The notes under the pieces are model-generated. The model searched no databases. It saw only the letters and a program-made list of their open reading frames with translations, and was not told the DNA's origin. A DNA stretch of 5,430 nt from positions 1 through 5,430 of the forward strand of contig JAFGDI010000199.1 in assembly GCA_016932145.1 (NCBI GenBank), in the 5' to 3' direction. Position 1 is the stretch's first letter. The number at the start of each line of letters is the position of its first letter. The DNA comes from Sedimentisphaerales bacterium. Its GTDB lineage: Bacteria; Planctomycetota; Phycisphaerae; Sedimentisphaerales; SM23-30. This document shows positions 5,195 through 5,430 of the stretch, in pieces. The translations under genes were made by a program, and so were the position numbers.

Positions 5195-5430
5195 ATGGCA
5201 GGCACAACAGCAAAACTTGACCCGACCGTAATGTCCGACTGGCAGATCGCCCAACATGCAGAAGACAATATGAAAACCTTTCTGCAACTGGGCCATGAAC
5301 TGGGTATAAAAAGCAGTGAGCTGATACCTTATGGCCACTATATGGGCAAAATCGATGCTCACGCCGTACTCGAACGGGTGAAGGGCACGCCAACCGGTAA
5401 ATATATAGATGTTACTGCCATAACGCCAAC
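5195..5430 (+). CDS. fhs: Formate-tetrahydrofolate ligase, N-terminal part
   Basis: Only the first 78 codons are in the window; the gene continues past the right edge (full-length proteins are about 555-600 aa). The enzyme makes 10-formyltetrahydrofolate from formate, ATP and tetrahydrofolate in one-carbon metabolism, including the Wood-Ljungdahl methyl branch in anaerobes. The translation begins MAGTTAKLDPTVMSDWQIAQ, then HAEDNMKTFLQLGHELGI, SELIPYGHYMGKID, and ends in KGTPTGKYIDVTAITP. The segments SDWQIAQ, ELIPYGHY and KYIDVTAITPT are characteristic of the Fhs N-terminus, immediately before the nucleotide-binding loop that would follow. The start ATG is preceded by GGAG with a 6-nt gap. 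A weak -35-like TTGATA at 5149 lies in the 82-bp gap after plsY, so it could be co-transcribed with plsY or have its own promoter. Confidence 0.93.
   Translation, partial: MAGTTAKLDPTVMSDWQIAQHAEDNMKTFLQLGHELGIKSSELIPYGHYMGKIDAHAVLERVKGTPTGKYIDVTAITP

Overview
The window is bacterial chromosomal DNA of moderate GC with AT-rich spacers. The gene set is plsY, fhs, a short CysD-like protein, an AlkP-superfamily enzyme and a RAYT transposase. This fits a free-living, probably anaerobic or sulfur-active bacterium. The Fhs N-terminus and the short CysD recall deltaproteobacteria-like or planctomycete-like lineages, but I cannot place the organism from this sequence.

Layout. 1-130 (-): the N-terminal part of a four-helix-bundle (S23-type) protein that runs off the left edge. 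131-335: an intergenic stretch with a REP-like hairpin. 336-1133 (-): a CysD-like ATP pyrophosphatase. 1150-1286: a REPIN (two inverted REP hairpins). 1344-2000 (-): a RAYT (REP-associated tyrosine transposase) whose 3' end contains a further REP. 2003-2139: a second REPIN, about 95% identical to the first. 2117-3460 (-): an AlkP-superfamily phosphohydrolase. 3473-3904: an array of a second REP family, five hairpins at an exact 101-bp period. 3901-4134 (-): a small ribbon-helix-helix (RHH) regulator. 4135-4428: a divergent promoter region. 4429-5112 (+): plsY. 5195 to the right edge (+): the start of fhs.

The minus-strand genes look like an operon, RHH regulator > AlkP-like enzyme > (RAYT) > CysD-like, that has been invaded by REP elements at its gene junctions. 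In all three cases the REPIN or array ends 0-3 nt from the ribosome-binding site or start codon of the downstream gene. It often supplies or overlaps the stop codon of the upstream gene. The RHH gene has a good promoter candidate and three 7-bp direct repeats at an exact 11-bp period between promoter and start codon, which look like an autoregulatory operator.

The most notable content is the RAYT/REPIN system: one apparently intact RAYT with five copies of its likely cognate REP, plus a second expanded REP family of the same GTAG-hairpin design. RAYTs and REPINs are known entities. The specific arrangement (101-bp array, REP-encoded protein tails, placement against Shine-Dalgarno sites) is what deserves a second look.
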